Below are positions 49,206 through 59,506 of a stretch of DNA of 64,000 nt, piece after piece. Made by a program: the position numbers and the translations under genes. This stretch comes from Siderastrea siderea (taxonomy: Eukaryota; Cnidaria; Anthozoa; Scleractinia; Rhizangiidae): contig OZ034967.1 in NCBI GenBank assembly GCA_964030785.1, positions 65,804,413 to 65,868,412 of the forward strand, written 5' to 3'. The notes below the pieces were generated by a model. That model saw nothing but the letters and a program-made list of their open reading frames with translations. It was not told where the DNA came from and ran no database searches. Each line of letters opens with the position of its first letter. The stretch's first letter is position 1.

Positions 49206-49320
49206 CAACCTCGTTCCCAGGGTCTCTCTCCCCGCCCCCCAGAGCGAGAGAAGAGAGACCCTGGTTGGGTCTGGTCACGTGCCTCCTGGACAAATTAGAA
49301 CATAAGGGAGGGGTCCTCTA

Positions 49321-49653
49321 ATGTCAAGTAATTTGTCGCGTTGTCGTTTGTCGATTTCAAAACGAGGCTATCAATCGCGCGCTCCGACCGCCATTAAACA
49401 TGTCATGTTTTACACCAGTCTTCAGGCCGCCGTTTCGAATAGCATCTATTCGAACATAAATTTCAAAGTCAAGCAATTGGTTTGTCTCGAGGCAATTTAT
49501 CGTGGACGAGATGTTGTTGCCGTTTTACCGACGGGATATGGAAAGTCCATGATATTCCATCTTCTACCTTCGCTATTCCTCGACAAAATTAAGTGTGAAA
49601 GTCGAGTAGCGCCATCTCCTGTGATCATTGTTGTTTCGCCGTTAAATGCACTG
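49321..49653 (+). pseudogene. RecQ-like SF2 helicase, N-terminal fragment
   Basis: An ATG 35 bp inside the left inverted repeat opens a frame of 147 codons (to 49764), of which the first 111 look like a RecQ-family helicase. It has the Q-motif-like KQLVCLEAIYRGRDV (about 51-65), Walker A LPTGYGKS (69-76) and motif Ia VIIVVSPLNAL (101-111). After residue 111 the frame runs into sequence that is coding in the opposite direction. DEAH, motif III and the whole second RecA lobe are missing. In its intact form such a protein would be an ATP-dependent 3'-5' DNA helicase; this piece could at most bind ATP. Confidence 0.75.
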
Positions 49654-49808
49654 ACTCTTCGCGCCACCTCTATCAACTCCTTTTCTACTTCAGCGAGAAC
49701 TTTTTTAAGAACTTCTTCTGCGGATAGCGGCTGGATCTACAGAAAAAGAAATCAACACGAATAATGAAATAAACAACGCCATCCAAACACGGCCGCAATT
49801 CTATATTT

Positions 49809-49813
49809 ATTTC
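49809..49813. repeat. 5-bp target duplication of the BEL/Pao element (ATTTC)
   Basis: ATTTC occurs here and at 56119-56123, immediately outside the two LTRs. Confidence 0.85.
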
Positions 49814-50098
49814 TGTTTCGGCCTACGAAAGCAATTTCTGACATTTTCTTAAATACGTATTATGCGACGTAATAAACGATAATTAGAGAGAACGAACTTA
49901 ATCATCTTCACTAGTCGCGGATCCGTTCCACAGACACCAATGGGTAAGCTGTAACTTTTTATTCATTTATTATATATTTCTTCACTCCCCTAACGAATTG
50001 TAATCTATTGACAGCTTTCGAATAACCTACTGTATGAAACGTGGCAATAAACCTTACAGTGTAACATTTGAATCCTTGGTAATGCGGCTAGTGAAACA
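49814..50098 (+). repeat. BEL/Pao 5' LTR
   Basis: The 285-bp repeat starts TGTTTCGGCC and ends AGTGAAACA. An AATAAA signal sits at about 50046. It differs from the 3' LTR at one base (GTAAGCT here, GTAAACT there). The bases right after the LTR (TTCGAAAGCC) do not start with TGG, so the tRNA primer site is unclear. Confidence 0.95.
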
Positions 50099-50168
50099 TT
50101 CGAAAGCCAATCAAAAGTCAAGTTGAAAACCGAGTCACATTGGGGACGGCAACACTGACAGCAACAAG

Positions 50169-53100
50169 ATGGCAGAAGCAGCAAAGATAGCGAGACGCTC
50201 AGCTAAAGGGAAATTCACAAGAAAAAGAAGCGATTTCTTAAACTCTGTTCGAGACAGAAACAGTATCGCAACTATAGAGAAAGCCTATGATCAATTGGAA
50301 GACGCTATGAAAGACCTCGAAGGTAAACATGAGCAATTCACATCGTTTCTAAACGACGAAGAATTCGATGCAGCTGAAATTTGGATGAGTGAGCTGCAAA
50401 CATTATACAGAGATGCAACAAATCTGAAAAATGAATACATGGATAATATACAATTTGATGAATCTAACGCGCGCGCTACACGTGAGCGCGAGGAACTAAA
50501 AAATCAACAAAGAGAGCAAAATGAAAAATTGAAAGAAAACATTCTAATAAAGAGATCCGGCGCGCGCACTCTTTTTGATGCTATATTTAGCAATGCGACG
50601 CACATTCTAGAAACTGAGAATGCTGCAACTTCTCTCATGAAGAAAGTACTCGCACAACTCGAAGAAGCATTTATTGAATGCAAGTTAAGGAATGAACAAT
50701 ATCTAGAGTTAATAGGCAAGGAAATGATGGAACAAGAACTGCTATGGATTTCAAATGTCCAGGTTCTGTACAGTCAAATATTTGAAATATTTGAAACCCG
50801 AATCAGTGAAAAGGAAGAAAGCAAACTCAGCGAAACAACCCTATGCAACAGTAATTCACCGGGAACCGCCAATAATGTACATTTAGAGAAGATCAAAAGA
50901 CCGCACTTTGAAGGCGATATAAGAGAGTACCCTCAGTTTAAGCGAGATTTTCAAACGCAAGTAATGCCAGGTCTTACTAAGCTCACAGCCCCGTACACGT
51001 TACGTACTTGTCTTGACAAAGAAGCTCTAGCACAGGTTAAATCAGTTGATGATGATATCGAAGAAATGTGGGCCCGTTTAGATGAAAAGTTCGGAGACCC
51101 AGGAAAGGTCACGGATGTGATCATTAATGATATCAAGCGATTTAAAGTCATCCGAGAGGGAGAAAGCAAGAAATTTGTGGAATTCGTAGATATGATAGAG
51201 GATAGTTATCGTGACTTGAAAAGACTCGGTATTGAAAAGGAAATTACAACCACAAGCTCAGTTAGCACTATTGAAAGCAAACTTCCTCCTGATCACAGAA
51301 AGGAATGGGCTAGGCTTGTTAGCTCACGCAAAAGTACAGTCGACAAAACTGACAAATTTCCGAGTCTCCTCGATTTTCTATTGGATCAAAAACGTGCCAT
51401 AGAATATGACGCATCTGACTTAAGATCAGCAGGCACACCTCAAGTGCGAGGCGCAACCCATTTATCAGATGGGAGACCATCGCCAACGGCAAAATATTGC
51501 CTTGTGCATGGTAACGCGAAGCATTCCACTTACGAGTGTAGAAATTATCTAGCTAAACCTGTTCAACAGAGAAAGGATGTTGTAAAGGATAAGCTTGCAT
51601 GCTTTTCGTGCCTGAAACCAGGCCATCGCTGGGTTCAGTGCAAAAAGAAGAAAGAATGTGGAATTGATAATTGCAAGGTATTCCATCACCGAACTCTTCA
51701 CGAGAATAAAAGGAACACCCCAACCGGCGAGGATGATCAAGAAGAAGAAGTCTCTGGCACCACAAACACGTGTTCGAGAATCAGTAGTAAGACCACATGC
51801 CTCTTACAGATACAACGCATAAAAACGCACGCAAATTGGCTCAATGTTATGTGGGATAATGCATCTTCGCTTAGTTTTATTACGAACAAGACAGCCAAAG
51901 CGCAAAAATTGCATGGTACAACAGTTCAGCTGTCACTTGTAAAGATTGGAGCAGAGAAAAAGGATATCACGACGAAGAAGTACACATTACCACTTATTGA
52001 TTTGCAAGGACATCAGACCCTCATTGAAGTTTATGGAATCGACCAAATAACATCTAACATCCGCAAAATCAAGATCGATGGAATACTCCATATTTTTGAC
52101 GTCCCAAAGAAGGACATAGAACGACCAACTGGAACCATCGACGTGCTGATAGGATATGACTATGCAGGATTGCATCCAGAAATGCAAAATCGCTCGGGAC
52201 ACCTCCTGTTGCTAAAGAATCGCTTTGGTTTCTGTATCGGTGGGACACACCCAGCAATTGAAGAAAATGCAGAATGTTTCAAATACAATGTAGCACATGT
52301 AAATCATGTAAGAGGAATCGAGTTAAGCGATTTCTACAAAATAGAAAATCTGGGCGTGGAGTGTACACCGCGCTGCGGCGGCTGTAAATGTGGGAAATGC
52401 CCACCAGGCAGTAAGAATTATACGCTCAAAGAAGAAAAGGAATTGAATCTTATCGAGAATAATCTTGAATATAATTCACAAGAGAATCTATGGATAACTA
52501 CCTACCCATGGATTAAAGACCCGCATAACCTCCCGGACAACAAAAGAGCCGCGTATGGAAGATTGATGTCAACAGAACAACGTCTGCGCAAAAATCCAGA
52601 TCACGCGAAAGTGTACCAACAACAGATACAAGATATGATCGACAGAGATGTAGCTCGTAAACTAAACACTGAAGAAATAACAAAGTATAACGGGCCAGTG
52701 CATTACATCTCGCATCACGAGGTCTTGAAAACTGATTCAAAATCCACACCTGTCCGCATCGTCTTCAATAGCAGTGCTAGCTATATGGGCCATATTCTAA
52801 ACGAATATTGGGCAAAGGGACCAGACCTCTTGAATAACCTATTAGGAATACTCATAAGATTTCGCGAAAATCGTGTTGCATTCATTGGAGATGTCAGCAA
52901 GATGTATCATACTGTAAAAACTAAGGTCGTTGAACAACATACTCATCGTTTCCTATGGAGAGACATGAACACGGCAAGAGAACCTGACACTTATGTGATA
53001 CAAAGAGTGTCCTTTGGCGACAGACCTTCCGGAACGATAGCAACCGTTGCTATGAGAAAAACAGCACAAATGGGTATCGAATCTCATCCCCAAGCAGCTC

Positions 53101-55754
53101 AGATTATAAAGGAAAACTCCTACATGGATGACATAATTGAGAGCGTCGATGACACTAAGTTAGCTAAACAACTAACAGAAGCTATTGAAGAACTCTTGAT
53201 CAAGGGAGGATTTCGCATAAAAGAATGGATAATGTCAAAAGATGACACTGAAGAAAATCTGACGCTCACCTTGAGAGGCGATTCAAACGAACCCACGGAA
53301 AAGGTTCTTGGAGTTGTATGGAATCCGCGTACGGATCAGTTGTGTTTTCGCGTTAAATTCGATTTACAGATGAAGAGTAAAAGGAAAAGACCTCCACCCC
53401 AAGGAATTGATATAACGAGCTCACAAGACATCAAACTTACAAAAAGAATTGTCTTATCTCAAGTCAATCGCATTTATGATCCGATGGGACTCGCCACTCC
53501 ATTTACAATCAGGGCTAAAGGCTTGATGAGAAGTTTGTGGATAAGCGAAAACAAATCTGACTGGGATGATCCAATTCCTGATATGCTTAAGAAAGAATGG
53601 ATGAACTTCTTTGATGATCTTCCAAACATGGAACAAGAAGTCTTTGAGAGATGTATCAAACCCGCAAATGCAAGAGGGGATCCAATTTTAGTGATATTTA
53701 GTGACGGATCAGAAGTAGCTTACGGCGCATGCGCTTACGCCAGGTGGAACACCACAGACAACAGCTATGAGAGCAGATTGATCATATCGAAAAATCGACT
53801 TTCCCCTGTGAAGAAAATGTCTATTGACCGAGTCGAATTATGTGGAGCAGTTCTGAATAAAAGACTCAAGACATTTATAGAAAAGGAATCGAGGTACAAA
53901 TTTACTAAATTCTACCACATCGTTGACTCACAAATAGTGTACGGAATGGTTCAGAAGGAATCATATGGCTTTAATACTTTCGCCGCCACACGTATTGGCG
54001 AGATCCAACAGGGAACCAACAAAGATGATTGGTATTGGGTAGAGAGTAAGAATAACATAGCGGATTGGATTACACGAGGAAGGAAACCGGCAGAGATTGG
54101 ATTGAATAGCATCTGGCAAACCGGTCCAGAATTCCTTAGATTTCCTGAACATGAGTGGCCGATATGCAAGCCAAATTATCAGAAAGAGTTACCAGAACAA
54201 ATAAAAACAGTTATGTTAGCTGAAGCTAAATCTGAAGATAGCTTAGAAGCAAGAATTGACATAAACAGATATTCCAACTACACTAAGCTAATCAGAGTGA
54301 CTGCAAGGGTATTGTCCTTGTACAAACGAAAACCTCGATCTTCCTTAAAGAACGTAACTAGTCCATTAACGCCAGAAGATATAGACAGAGCAGAAAGATT
54401 CTGGATACTTCGATGTCAAAAATTGTTAACAGCGGACATGGAAAAAGGAAGATTCAAAAGACTATGTCCACGGACGCGAGAGGATGGCATAATAGTTGTA
54501 GGCGGCAGAGTTGAAAAGTGGCTCGAGATAAGCTACAATAAGAACGATTTAATTTTGCTACCATACGAGCATCGCTTTGCAAGGTTATATGCTGAATATA
54601 TACACCAAAGAGGGCATCATGGGGTATCATCTACAGTAAGCAAGATAAGAGCACGATTTTGGATTACAAATATCCAACGTATGGTGAGGTCCATCAAATA
54701 CAACTGCGTAATCTGCAAGAAGATAGATAAACAGCTTTGCCAACAAAAGATGGGAAAACTACCAGAGGAGAGATTGAAACCCTCCCCACCTTGGCACTAT
54801 ACAGGTATAGATCTCTTTGGACCTTTCAAAATCAGAGATGAAGTGAAGCGAAGAACCTATGGGAAATGTTACGGAGTGATATTCAACTGCATGTGCACTC
54901 GAGCAGTTCACTTAGATCTAGCACCGGACTACAGCACGGAAACATTTCTATTAGTACTCAGAAGATTTGTATCATTGAGAGGGTATCCAGCAAAGTTGTA
55001 TTCTGACAACGGACCACAATTAGTAGCTGCTGATAAAGAGCTCAAAGATATAACGAAGAACTGGAATTGGGACGAATTACTCGAATTCGGAGTAACAGAG
55101 GGCCTACAATGGGAATTCTCACCTGCCGACGCCCCTTGGTACAATGGCACATCCGAAGCATTAATACGTTCCGTCAAACGAGGCTTAAACATCGCAATCG
55201 GAGATAACATCATGACATTCTCTGAATTACAGACAGCCTGCTTTGAAGTTGGTAACTTGATAAACGAAAGACCAATTGGTAAGCACCCAACTGATACAGA
55301 TGATGGCGTATATTTAAGTCCGAACGACCTATTACTTGGAAGATCTACTTCACGAGTTCCAAGCGGACCCTTTAGGGAAACAACAAACCCTCGTCACAGA
55401 TTTGAATTTGTCCAGAATATAGTGAAGAGCTTCTGGAGAAAATGGACGCGCGATTATTTTCCTAGTCTTCTTATTGAATCGAAGTGGCACACCGCACACC
55501 GTGATGTTAAAGTCGGAGACGTCGTCTTGATACAAGACTCGAATCTTGTTCGAGGAAATTGGAAACTAGGCAAAGTTATCACAGCCAAACCGAGTAAAGA
55601 TGGAAGAGTACGCAGAGTGGAGATCGTCTATAAGAACACTAAGCCAGGAGAACATGTAAAGACATACCGCGGAGGAGGCTATGTAACGGTTGAACGTCCT
55701 GTTCAGAGGATAATAGTCATCGTTCCAGTGGACGAAAACGAAATGAAAGACTAA
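50169..55754 (+). CDS. BEL/Pao gag-pol polyprotein, 1861 aa
   Basis: One frame from ATG to TAA encodes all proteins of a Pao-type retrotransposon. In order: a Lys/Glu-rich coiled N-terminus (1-220); a gag-like DUF1759 domain (about 235-370); the CCHC zinc knuckle CFSCLKPGHRWVQC (478-491); and an A17-type aspartic protease (Asp563 in MWDNASS). Next come reverse transcriptase (Asp908 in GDVSKMYH, YMDD at 985-988) and RNase H (Asp1179 in FSDGSE). The integrase has an HHCC zinc region before 1535 and the catalytic triad Asp1548, Asp1613, Glu1663. A Pao C-terminal DUF5641-type domain ends the protein. The product packages its RNA in cytoplasmic particles, copies it and integrates the DNA. No envelope-like frame follows. 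No stop or frameshift is seen, so the copy may be active. Confidence 0.96.
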   Translation: MAEAAKIARRSAKGKFTRKRSDFLNSVRDRNSIATIEKAYDQLEDAMKDLEGKHEQFTSFLNDEEFDAAEIWMSELQTLYRDATNLKNEYMDNIQFDESNARATREREELKNQQREQNEKLKENILIKRSGARTLFDAIFSNATHILETENAATSLMKKVLAQLEEAFIECKLRNEQYLELIGKEMMEQELLWISNVQVLYSQIFEIFETRISEKEESKLSETTLCNSNSPGTANNVHLEKIKRPHFEGDIREYPQFKRDFQTQVMPGLTKLTAPYTLRTCLDKEALAQVKSVDDDIEEMWARLDEKFGDPGKVTDVIINDIKRFKVIREGESKKFVEFVDMIEDSYRDLKRLGIEKEITTTSSVSTIESKLPPDHRKEWARLVSSRKSTVDKTDKFPSLLDFLLDQKRAIEYDASDLRSAGTPQVRGATHLSDGRPSPTAKYCLVHGNAKHSTYECRNYLAKPVQQRKDVVKDKLACFSCLKPGHRWVQCKKKKECGIDNCKVFHHRTLHENKRNTPTGEDDQEEEVSGTTNTCSRISSKTTCLLQIQRIKTHANWLNVMWDNASSLSFITNKTAKAQKLHGTTVQLSLVKIGAEKKDITTKKYTLPLIDLQGHQTLIEVYGIDQITSNIRKIKIDGILHIFDVPKKDIERPTGTIDVLIGYDYAGLHPEMQNRSGHLLLLKNRFGFCIGGTHPAIEENAECFKYNVAHVNHVRGIELSDFYKIENLGVECTPRCGGCKCGKCPPGSKNYTLKEEKELNLIENNLEYNSQENLWITTYPWIKDPHNLPDNKRAAYGRLMSTEQRLRKNPDHAKVYQQQIQDMIDRDVARKLNTEEITKYNGPVHYISHHEVLKTDSKSTPVRIVFNSSASYMGHILNEYWAKGPDLLNNLLGILIRFRENRVAFIGDVSKMYHTVKTKVVEQHTHRFLWRDMNTAREPDTYVIQRVSFGDRPSGTIATVAMRKTAQMGIESHPQAAQIIKENSYMDDIIESVDDTKLAKQLTEAIEELLIKGGFRIKEWIMSKDDTEENLTLTLRGDSNEPTEKVLGVVWNPRTDQLCFRVKFDLQMKSKRKRPPPQGIDITSSQDIKLTKRIVLSQVNRIYDPMGLATPFTIRAKGLMRSLWISENKSDWDDPIPDMLKKEWMNFFDDLPNMEQEVFERCIKPANARGDPILVIFSDGSEVAYGACAYARWNTTDNSYESRLIISKNRLSPVKKMSIDRVELCGAVLNKRLKTFIEKESRYKFTKFYHIVDSQIVYGMVQKESYGFNTFAATRIGEIQQGTNKDDWYWVESKNNIADWITRGRKPAEIGLNSIWQTGPEFLRFPEHEWPICKPNYQKELPEQIKTVMLAEAKSEDSLEARIDINRYSNYTKLIRVTARVLSLYKRKPRSSLKNVTSPLTPEDIDRAERFWILRCQKLLTADMEKGRFKRLCPRTREDGIIVVGGRVEKWLEISYNKNDLILLPYEHRFARLYAEYIHQRGHHGVSSTVSKIRARFWITNIQRMVRSIKYNCVICKKIDKQLCQQKMGKLPEERLKPSPPWHYTGIDLFGPFKIRDEVKRRTYGKCYGVIFNCMCTRAVHLDLAPDYSTETFLLVLRRFVSLRGYPAKLYSDNGPQLVAADKELKDITKNWNWDELLEFGVTEGLQWEFSPADAPWYNGTSEALIRSVKRGLNIAIGDNIMTFSELQTACFEVGNLINERPIGKHPTDTDDGVYLSPNDLLLGRSTSRVPSGPFRETTNPRHRFEFVQNIVKSFWRKWTRDYFPSLLIESKWHTAHRDVKVGDVVLIQDSNLVRGNWKLGKVITAKPSKDGRVRRVEIVYKNTKPGEHVKTYRGGGYVTVERPVQRIIVIVPVDENEMKD

Positions 55755-55820
55755 ATGAACTTTACTAAACTCGATTTTGTAACTTTACTATTTAAACTTT
55801 TTAACTTGCACAACTTTCTA

Positions 55821-55833
55821 GAAGAGAGGGGAG
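55821..55833 (+). promoter_or_regulatory. Polypurine tract of the BEL/Pao element
   Basis: GAAGAGAGGGGAG abuts the 3' LTR and would prime plus-strand DNA synthesis. Confidence 0.85.
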
Positions 55834-56118
55834 TGTTTCGGCCTACGAAAGCAATTTCTGACATTTTCTTAAATACGTATTATGCGACGTAATAAACGAT
55901 AATTAGAGAGAACGAACTTAATCATCTTCACTAGTCGCGGATCCGTTCCACAGACACCAATGGGTAAACTGTAACTTTTTATTCATTTATTATATATTTC
56001 TTCACTCCCCTAACGAATTGTAATCTATTGACAGCTTTCGAATAACCTACTGTATGAAACGTGGCAATAAACCTTACAGTGTAACATTTGAATCCTTGGT
56101 AATGCGGCTAGTGAAACA
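55834..56118 (+). repeat. BEL/Pao 3' LTR
   Basis: 285 bp, identical to the 5' LTR except for one base. The target duplication ATTTC follows at 56119-56123. Confidence 0.95.
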
Positions 56119-57299
56119 ATTTCACAAGTAGCCGACCTAAGCGAACTGAATAATTGAAAGCATTCCTAAAAACAAATGTACCTTTGGTTCAACAAAACTT
56201 TCCTGCCGATTGCTGGCCTGAAGGTTTTCCAGCGGCTCTGGTTGGTTAATTAATCTACAGAAAGAGAAATATCATAGTAAACGATGAAGAAATAAACAAC
56301 GAACGGGCAGAGCGAATACACGTACGGTAAGCTTACACGTCAGTATAAATTCTGATTTTATTTCACAAGTCTAGAGCCAAATTACTAGCGAATTGAATGA
56401 ATGAAAACAAGCTTAAAAACATATTTACCTTTGGCTGAGCTTCACTTTCCTGCAGATTCCAGGGTTGGGAAATCTCCAGCACCTCAATTTCATCCTGAAT
56501 GAAAGAGCGAGAAAATTTGAGGTGTCTAAATTTTGTCAACAACATGAAAAAACATAACGCGCGGACTGCCTTCGTTCGCGTGAAATATTCAATACCGGAG
56601 CAATCTAAAATCATTTTCCTGTTCTAAACTCCTTTTCTGTACAAGACTGGACGCTTAACTGCTCTTCGGCGGCAACGGCAGGAAAACTCAGTCCGCGACG
56701 ACTCGTTTTCTGATCATTCGCGGTCTTCAAAGTCCGGGGCGCAGACGGCGACACATCGATACAACGCTTCACCCGTTCGCTTCTTTCGAAGTAGCGTTGA
56801 CTTTCAGATATGATGCCCTTAAATTCTTTAAAGTTCTTTAACCTTCTTTCACAAGGCCTACATAATAGATGTGGCCTTTATTCTTTGTTTACTTTGCGAA
56901 GCAGAGGCCTTCCGTAAACCTCCTCGGCCACGGCAAGCAATTGCTTGTTGGCTTCCGCAAAGAGATTTTTGCAATAATTCACGTCTTTAACAAATCCACA
57001 CAACCTGCAACAACTTGGATTTCTGTTACTGGACGATTGATAAATTTTTTTCGGCGTTTGCACTGGATTGCACTACGACATGGCCGTAATGCAACATACC
57101 GGAACCACGTGAAATATGTGTTTATTTTGGTGGCAACACTAGTATTGACAAAAACACTCTAAGCCGCCCCTCCCATCAACGATTTTTTTGTGACCCCCCA
57201 AATTCTGGGGGGCACGTGACCAGACCCAACCAGGGTCTCTCTTCTCTCGCTCTGGGGGGCTGGGAGAGAGAGACCCTGGGAACGAGGTTGCTGTTGATG

Positions 57300-57318
57300 T
57301 TTTCAGTATTTACCAGGC
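57300..57318 (+). mobile_element. 19-bp island of the DIRS remnant between two insertions
   Basis: With the left target duplication this reads AVDVFSIY in the DIRS frame, continuing FVSWHPEPGATAVD from 49205. The last 11 bases (ATTTACCAGGC) nearly repeat 61364-61374 (ATTTACTGGGC), where the DIRS frame resumes as YWANLKCYAFPPFS. Confidence 0.7.
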
Positions 57319-58330
57319 GGTGTGCGTCACGGCCCACAAAGGGTCATGGGTAAAAATATAACTGATGTCCATTACACTCGAGACACGATGGAGTAAACAT
57401 CTCACGAGAGACCTTACAATGGTGGTAAAAATGGGAATTAAGACTCTTGTTTCCCGTTGTGAAGAGAATAACTGAGGGCACGAATTTAGATTGTTTTGAC
57501 TGGTTAATATTTTGGTTTCATGGACCAGGTGAATAAGTTTTCCACGATTCGGAGTCGATCGAATGTGCAAACGTGCAGACTACGTTCGTTTCTCGGAAAG
57601 TTTTTCGTATTTGTTTGGTACTTTGACTAGATCAGCGGTAAAAGAGATCCACACGACTTAGTTTGCTGGTATCGTTCACGGACTTACGCTACCGGGAAAG
57701 ATTAGAAAGCGCGGACAACGAGCAAGGTGAGAAAGCCGGCTGACGTGTGATTACCGTTTTTTACAAACATGGAAATCAGATCTTCCTTCAGGCGAAGGAC
57801 GCAACACAAGGATATAGCCTAACAACTTACTGAAAATGTATTAGACAAAATATAATTTGTGGTAGTCGTCCTGGAAATTCAAGTATTTCCTGATAACAGC
57901 CATTCAAAGGGATTCCCCAAGTTTGTTGATGTAAGTTCACGGCTGCACAAAAATAAAAACTTTGTTGTCTTAATAACATCATTCTCTATGCTCTTGTCCT
58001 TGATTTTACTAATGGCTTGTACTTCATCAACCATGTTTTATTTTCTCTTATATCAAACACCGCACATTAGTTTTCTCAACCTTGCTATATGACTAGTGAT
58101 GCTGATCCCAAGGCAGAGCCATATTTCCATGTATATATACTCCTGTTTCCTATTTTAACAAGTTACTAACCTACATTCCTGCAGTCACATTGATCATAAA
58201 AAAACTGATACCGATGTTGTTCATTGACCTTCTTGTCTGCTTAAGAGTGTTGTTTCCTTTTACAGAAAATATGTGAAAATAATTTTGTCCACAGGTCTCA
58301 CTGTAAAAGATTGAATTCAAGCAAATAATA

Positions 58331-58519
58331 GAAAAACTTTTGCTGTGTTTGCATAGCCCAATATAAACACGAGAATGGTTGGGAGAATTCAAGACAGTTA
58401 TGAAAACCCTTGAGGGTTGCAGGGAGTGCCCAGCCCAGGTTGCATATAAACTTATGAGAATTCCCCCCACTTGAGTATTTACTGTATATCAGGCTATCCA
58501 AACACAGCAAAAGTTTTTC
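58331..58519. mobile_element. MITE with about 28-bp inverted ends
   Basis: GAAAAACTTTTGCTGTGTTTG on the left and its complement on the right bound 189 bp. It is non-coding and nested in the 4-kb insertion. Confidence 0.75.
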
Positions 58520-59506
58520 TTTGCTTTATTCGACTGTATTAACATACACACATCTCAGCCACTCATAGTGCACATAATATCTTAGTTATTTTATTAAATA
58601 AAATGTATTTCGCTGTCTTTTCTGTACCAAGTCAGTTGAAAGTATGGAACATTTGAGTGGATTGCTCCTTCACATGGACATGTGTAGGCTGGATAGTGGG
58701 CTCGATAGTAAATAATTTTAACAATGTTATCTGTTCTGGTAATTGAAACGTCACATATATGACAGAGTGTAATATCAGAGTTCAGGGATATTGTTTGCCT
58801 CTAGGAATACCTTCCCCGCAAAGCAAGTGCTCTTGCTGAAGTTTGATGAGATGAAATTTATAGCAAAGCCAGGAGCTTACAGCTTTGCCATGAATTTTTC
58901 TTTACCACACTCCAGTAAGACCACAAAAGACAAACATGAGCTAAGGCATGCTGATGGTTCCAGAAATACAGGCAAGGATTGTTGAGAAAGCCCTTCATAC
59001 GTGACAGCTTCAATTATCACTTTCAGGTCACTTCAAATTTCCTTTTAATCCCTGAGGACACCTTGTGATGGCTATCATGATAATTACTTCTAAAATATCT
59101 CACTGGCCTGTGTTTCTGGACCGACAGCTATTTCAATTAATGTTGTTGGAAAACCTTTGCAACAAGACTGAAAGCTGATATGGGTAATTTATTAATAAAT
59201 TTACCAAACTCAGGCTATTGCTCAATTCTTCAGAAAATAGATCACATGGACAAGTATTTATGATACTTTTACCCATCTTATGGCAGCGGCAGCCGTGAAA
59301 TTACAGCCGAACCACAAAAGATGTACAACATACAGCTACCCATACTTACTTTCGGTCTTGTCGTGTAAGCTTGAGGCTTTAAAATCCTACAACTTTAATT
59401 GAAATAGCTGTATCTGAAAGGTAGTTAGCCACCCCAGACCTGTATATGAACATTTTAAAGACAAAGCAGTATGGGCAAAGCTCCAACCAGAACCTGATAA
59501 TGACCA

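Larger units (their letters stand above)
49814..56118 (+). mobile_element. Complete BEL/Pao LTR retrotransposon
   Basis: The element is 6305 bp. It has two 285-bp LTRs with one mismatch, a perfect 5-bp target duplication, a purine tract before the 3' LTR and a single unbroken gag-pol frame. All parts needed for retrotransposition are visible except a textbook primer-binding site. It is inserted in the 49.2-57.3 kb DNA element. Confidence 0.95.
49653..57063 (-). pseudogene. Paired-CxxC (ZAD-like) element gene, broken and interrupted
   Basis: On the minus strand, exon 1 (57063 or further out, down to about 56640) has CRLCG near 57000 and, 44 or so codons on, LLCRPCERRLKNFKEFKG near 56860. Two CxxC pairs this far apart resemble zinc-coordinating ZAD-type domains. 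An in-frame TAA at 56880-56878 separates the pairs, and the first reliable ATG upstream meets a TAG. Two small exon-like blocks with good splice signals follow: 56503-56438 (EVLEISQPWNLQESEAQPK) and 56253-56181 (LENLQASNRQESFVEPK). They resemble each other, suggesting a tandem exon duplication. A last block at 49736-49653 (IQPLSAEEVLKKVLAEVEKE) lies beyond the BEL/Pao insertion, which therefore entered an intron. Phases do not all agree. Function unknown. Confidence 0.5.
49206..57290. mobile_element. TIR DNA element carrying RecQ-like helicase and paired-CxxC fragments
   Basis: Inverted ends of about 80 bp (49206-49286 and 57209-57290) start CAACCTCGTTCCCAGGGTC and each contain a smaller hairpin (CCAGGGTCTCTC against GAGAGACCCTGG). 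The flanks are 9-bp direct repeats. Removing the BEL/Pao insertion leaves about 1.78 kb. That remainder holds the start of a helicase on the + strand and pieces of a second gene on the minus strand. I take it as an internally deleted derivative of a larger transposon. TSD length would suit Mutator-like elements, but no transposase is present, so the class is open. Confidence 0.7.

Noticed and set aside
51953..52749. Minus-strand ORFs inside the polyprotein region
   Set aside because: Antisense shadows of the 1861-codon gag-pol frame.
57859..58092. 77-codon ORF with a hydrophobic stretch
   Set aside because: No homology recognised and no splice or promoter support; random AT-rich ORFs give such stretches.
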